Source: Sphingomonadales bacterium
Lineage (GTDB): Bacteria; Pseudomonadota; Alphaproteobacteria; Sphingomonadales; Sphingomonadaceae
Length of the DNA stretch: 5,898 nucleotides
NCBI GenBank assembly: GCA_028868335.1
Contig: JAGWUU010000200.1
Location: forward strand, 1-5,898
Direction: 5' to 3'
A program made the position numbers and the translations under genes. The notes under the pieces were generated by a model. The model did not search any database. It worked only from the letters and a program-made list of their open reading frames with translations, and was not told the DNA's origin. Positions within the stretch are counted from its first letter, which is position 1. Each line of letters starts with the position of its first letter. Shown here piece by piece: positions 3,231-5,898 of this stretch.

Positions 3231-5894
3231 CTATTCGCCGAAGGTTCGTTGCCACCAACCGCGACGGGCCTTGCCTTCGTCGGCGGGTTCCGCCGATCCG
3301 GTTTCCGCCTCGGCAGGAACCGGCTCTTCGGTCACCGTTTCGGCTTCGACCTTTTTCTTGCGGGTCCGCTTGGCCTTGGGCGCATCGACCGGGGCGGGCT
3401 CGGCAACCGGCGCGACATCGGCCGAAGTTACCTCGGCTTCAATTTCGGCTTCGGGCTCCGCTTCCGCCTTCTTCTTGCGGGTCCGCTTGGGCTTGGCCGG
3501 GGGCTCCGGCGTCTCCGCAACCACTTCCGGCGCGGCGGGAGCGGCCACGACAGCCTCGTCCGCGTCGGCCTTCTTCCTGCGGGTGCGCTTGGGCTTGACG
3601 GGAGCTTCCTCCGCCGCGGGCTCTGCGTGGTCAGCAGCGCCTTCGGCTAGCGCTTCAACCGGAGCATCGCCCTCGGATGCGGCTTCCTCGCCAGCGTCCT
3701 CGCCGCCCTCGCCGCGACCGCGACCGCCGCGCCGGCGACGTCCGCGCCGACGGCGCTTGCGCGGTGCCTCGCCATCTTCGGCTCCTTCGCCGCGTTCGGC
3801 TTCCTCGGCATTTTCGTCGCCGTCATCTTCGACTGCGTCAGCATCTTCGTTGGTATCGCGCGATTCGCCGCGCTCCTCGCGGTCACGCCCGCCGCGGCGA
3901 CGGCGCTTGCGGCGGCGCTTGCCCTGGCCTTCACCCTCGTCGCCACGCTCGTCGCGTTCTTCGGCCTGTTCCTCGAAATCGTCGTCCTCGATGTCGAGGT
4001 CGTCTTCTTCCTCGATCGCGATCGGCTCGAAGCGGGGGGTGAACTCGGGACGTGGCCCCGACGAGCCGACGCGCATCTTGGCGCCTTCGTTTTCGCCCTC
4101 CGGCAGAACTTCCACGCGCACGCCGTAACGCTCCTCGATCTCGCCGAGATCGCCGCGCTTGGCATTGAGCAGATAGACCGCCGCTTCGGTGCTGGCATAC
4201 AGCGAGATGATCGAGCCACGCCCCTTCGCAGCCTCGTCCTCGATCAGGCGCAGCGCGGACAGGCCCGCGCTCGACGCGGTGCGGACCAGTCCGGTGCCGT
4301 CGCAATGCGGGCAGCTTCGCGTGGTTGCCTCAAGCACGCCGGTACGCAGGCGCTGGCGGCTCATTTCCATCAGGCCGAAGCTTGAAATCCGGCCGACCTG
4401 GATGCGCGCGCGGTCATTCTTGAGCGCATCCTTCATCGCCTTTTCGATCTTCCGGACGTTGGAGTTGTACTCCATGTCGATGAAGTCGATCACGACGAGG
4501 CCTGCCATGTCGCGCAGGCGAAGCTGGCGGGCGATTTCGCGCGCCGCTTCAAGATTGGTGTTGAGCGCGGTCGCCTCGATCCCGTGTTCCTTGGTCGAGC
4601 GGCCCGAGTTGATGTCGATCGAAACCAGCGCTTCGGTCGGGTTGATGACGATGTAGCCGCCGCTCTTGAGCTGGACCACCGGATCGTACATCGCGCTGAG
4701 CTGGTCCTCGGCGCCATAGCGCTGGAACAGCGGCACGGGGTCGGCATACTGCTTCACCCGCTTGGCGTGGCTGGGCATCAACAGCTTCATGAAATCACGC
4801 GCGGCGCGGTAGCCGTACTCGCCCTCGACCACCACGTCCTCGATGTCGCGGTTGTAGATGTCGCGGATCGCGCGCTTGATGAGATCGCTGTCCGAATGGA
4901 TCAGGGCCGGGGCCGTGCTCTTGAGCGTGGTGTCGCGGATCCCGTCCCACAGGCGGGCGAGGTAGTCGAAGTCGCGCTTGATCTCGGTCTTGGTGCGCTG
5001 CAGCCCGGCGGTGCGGACGATGCAACCCATCGACTTGGGCAGATCGAGTTCGGCGATGATCGACTTCAGGCGCTTGCGATCGGCGGCTGAGCTGATCTTG
5101 CGGCTGATGCCGCCACCGTGGCTCGAATTGGGCATCAGGACGCAGTAACGCCCGGCGAGGCTGAGGTAGGTGGTCAGCGCCGCACCCTTGTTCCCGCGCT
5201 CTTCCTTGACGACCTGGACCAGCAGCACCTGACGGCGCTGGATCACATCCTGGATCTTGTAGCGACGGCGCAGCGCCATGCGCTTGGCGCGCAGTTCGTC
5301 GGCTTCCTTGGCGTGACCGCGGTTGCCGCCCTGGCGACGCCGTCCGCGACCGCGCCGACGATTATCGCCGTTGCCTTCGCTTTCGCCCTCGTTGGCTTCT
5401 TCGCTGTCGTGATCGAAACCGTTCTCGACGTGGCCATCCTCGATTGTGGCGACCTCGTCCTTTTCGTCGGTATCGACCTCGGTTACGCCGCCGAAATCGT
5501 CGTCGTGGTCGTGCGCTGTTCCGGCCATGTCATCGGCCAGAGCCTCGCCCAGCTCATCGTCGCCGATGAAATCCTCTTCGCCTTCGGCAATGGCGCGAAG
5601 CGCAGCCTCTTCCTCGGCGTGGGCTGCTTCTTCGGCGAGCAGCGCCTCGCGGTCTTCCTTGGGGATCTGGTAGTAATCGGGGTGGATTTCGCTGAAGGCC
5701 AGGAAGCCATGGCGATTGCCGCCGAAGTCGACGAACGCCGCCTGAAGCGACGGTTCGACCCGGGTTACCTTGGCAAGATAGATGTTGCCCTTGATCTGCT
5801 TGTGATCGGCGGATTCGAAATCGAACTCTTCAATCCGGTTGCCCTTGAGCACCGCCACCCGGGTTTCTTCCTGGTGGCGCGCATCGATTAGCAT
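3231..5894 (-). CDS. rne: Ribonuclease E, degradosome endonuclease and scaffold
   Basis: RNase E cleaves single-stranded AU-rich RNA, starts mRNA decay, processes rRNA and tRNA precursors, and scaffolds the degradosome. The 887 residues contain, in order: an S1 domain (about 35-250) split by an insertion at 82-205; the 5'-sensor motif IVRTAG (292-297; R294 and T295 match E. coli R169/T170); the DNase I-like catalytic core with D427 in SIDIN and D470 in VIDFID, the same 43-residue spacing as E. coli D303/D346; the zinc-link CPHC (C528, C531); and an acidic and arginine-rich, probably disordered tail from about 605. The tail holds arginine patches at 660-670 and 712-728, three Lys/Arg repeats and a terminal RRGWWQRTFGE. 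The ATG at 5894 is followed by MLIDARHQEE, but many alphaproteobacterial homologues have a few residues before it (ending in R), and the preceding codon here is CGC (Arg), so the true start probably lies just outside the window. Confidence 0.96.
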   Translation of the reverse strand: MLIDARHQEETRVAVLKGNRIEEFDFESADHKQIKGNIYLAKVTRVEPSLQAAFVDFGGNRHGFLAFSEIHPDYYQIPKEDREALLAEEAAHAEEEAALRAIAEGEEDFIGDDELGEALADDMAGTAHDHDDDFGGVTEVDTDEKDEVATIEDGHVENGFDHDSEEANEGESEGNGDNRRRGRGRRRQGGNRGHAKEADELRAKRMALRRRYKIQDVIQRRQVLLVQVVKEERGNKGAALTTYLSLAGRYCVLMPNSSHGGGISRKISSAADRKRLKSIIAELDLPKSMGCIVRTAGLQRTKTEIKRDFDYLARLWDGIRDTTLKSTAPALIHSDSDLIKRAIRDIYNRDIEDVVVEGEYGYRAARDFMKLLMPSHAKRVKQYADPVPLFQRYGAEDQLSAMYDPVVQLKSGGYIVINPTEALVSIDINSGRSTKEHGIEATALNTNLEAAREIARQLRLRDMAGLVVIDFIDMEYNSNVRKIEKAMKDALKNDRARIQVGRISSFGLMEMSRQRLRTGVLEATTRSCPHCDGTGLVRTASSAGLSALRLIEDEAAKGRGSIISLYASTEAAVYLLNAKRGDLGEIEERYGVRVEVLPEGENEGAKMRVGSSGPRPEFTPRFEPIAIEEEDDLDIEDDDFEEQAEERDERGDEGEGQGKRRRKRRRRGGRDREERGESRDTNEDADAVEDDGDENAEEAERGEGAEDGEAPRKRRRRGRRRRGGRGRGEGGEDAGEEAASEGDAPVEALAEGAADHAEPAAEEAPVKPKRTRRKKADADEAVVAAPAAPEVVAETPEPPAKPKRTRKKKAEAEPEAEIEAEVTSADVAPVAEPAPVDAPKAKRTRKKKVEAETVTEEPVPAEAETGSAEPADEGKARRGWWQRTFGE
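3234..3275 (-). other. C-terminal Gly-Trp-Trp micro-domain of RNase E
   Basis: Residues 874-887 read GKARRGWWQRTFGE, a compact aromatic and basic motif after nearly 270 residues of low-complexity tail. From established work on Caulobacter crescentus, the extreme C-terminus of RNase E carries a Gly-Trp-type motif that binds polynucleotide phosphorylase. By analogy this is the probable PNPase-docking site; the assignment is inference. Confidence 0.5.
3351..3597 (-). repeat. Three copies of a KRTRRKK-encoding repeat in the RNase E tail
   Basis: Near-identical segments lie at 3351-3374, 3468-3495 and 3571-3597, spaced about 117 and 103 bases apart and all in the rne frame. They encode AKRTRKKK, KPKRTRKKK and KPKRTRRKK (residues about 767-775, 801-809 and 841-848), separated by Ala/Glu/Pro-rich acidic linkers. 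The spacing is irregular, so these are protein-level basic motifs, probably RNA-binding, not a tandem DNA repeat array. Confidence 0.75.
5280..5651 (-). other. Long acidic-then-basic insertion within the S1 domain of RNase E
   Basis: Residues about 82-205 interrupt the S1 RNA-binding fold, between HPDYYQIPKE and RYKIQDVIQRRQVLLVQV. The first part (about 82-175) is rich in Asp and Glu; it is followed by an arginine patch RRRGRGRRRQGGNRG (179-193). E. coli RNase E has only a short loop here. An S1 insertion is known in alphaproteobacterial RNase E; its role is not evident from the sequence. Confidence 0.7.
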
Positions 5895-5898
5895 GCGC

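Noticed and set aside
3121..4128. Long plus-strand open frame (335 codons) antisense to the rne tail, rich in Ser, Ala, Arg and Pro
   Set aside because: It mirrors the low-complexity, GC-rich Glu/Ala/Arg codons of rne read backwards, has no recognisable domain, and the minus strand is clearly coding.
5118..5891. Plus-strand open frame (257 codons) antisense to the 5' part of rne, with a hydrophobic Val/Ala/Phe-rich composition
   Set aside because: Acidic and Lys/Glu codons read on the opposite strand give hydrophobic residues, so the apparent membrane protein is an artefact of the RNase E acidic insert.
1..5898. Search for tRNA or rRNA genes, CRISPR repeats, insertion sequences and attachment sites
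   Set aside because: No cloverleaf-like segments, regularly spaced repeats, transposase-like proteins or terminal inverted repeats were found; gene-free stretches are all under 200 bases.

Overview
The window looks like a chromosomal housekeeping region of a GC-rich alphaproteobacterium, most likely of the order Sphingomonadales (sphingomonads / Erythrobacteraceae). The grounds are the SdhB sequence, the RNase E with a long acidic/basic insertion in its S1 domain and a Gly-Trp-Trp C-terminus, and the small LuxR-type HTH regulator whose recognition helix resembles a group common in sphingomonads. This taxonomic call is inference from remembered family sequences, not a search. I see no mobile element, CRISPR array, tRNA or rRNA.

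Layout, left to right. (1) Bases 1-725, minus strand: sdhB, the iron-sulfur subunit of succinate dehydrogenase, cut by the left window edge. (2) Bases 726-918: a 193-base gap with a candidate terminator for the next gene and a possible hairpin just before the sdhB ribosome binding site. (3) Bases 919-1452, minus: a 177-residue protein with an N-terminal LuxR/GerE-type HTH, a low-complexity linker and one C-terminal transmembrane helix, so probably a tail-anchored transcription factor. (4) Bases 1453-1609: a divergent promoter region with a 12-base palindrome near the regulator. (5) Bases 1610-2236, plus: a class I SAM methyltransferase of the METTL7/TMT1-like type. (6) Bases 2237-3217, minus: a NAPE-PLD-like metallo-beta-lactamase-fold hydrolase. 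Its stop codon directly abuts that of the methyltransferase. (7) Bases 3231 to about 5894, minus: rne, encoding RNase E with a complete catalytic half and a long disordered C-terminal scaffold.

How the genes relate. rne and the hydrolase gene are co-directional and 13 bases apart, so they probably share a transcript. The methyltransferase is the only plus-strand gene; it diverges from the HTH regulator and converges on the hydrolase. sdhB lies directly downstream of the regulator instead of after sdhA, so it is either transcribed alone, leads its own unit, or follows the regulator. The least ordinary parts are the membrane-anchored regulator with its palindromic candidate operator, the regulator-sdhB adjacency, and the convergent pair of possibly lipid-related enzymes. 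I found no convincing wholly new multi-gene system; most of the window is recognisable core biology.
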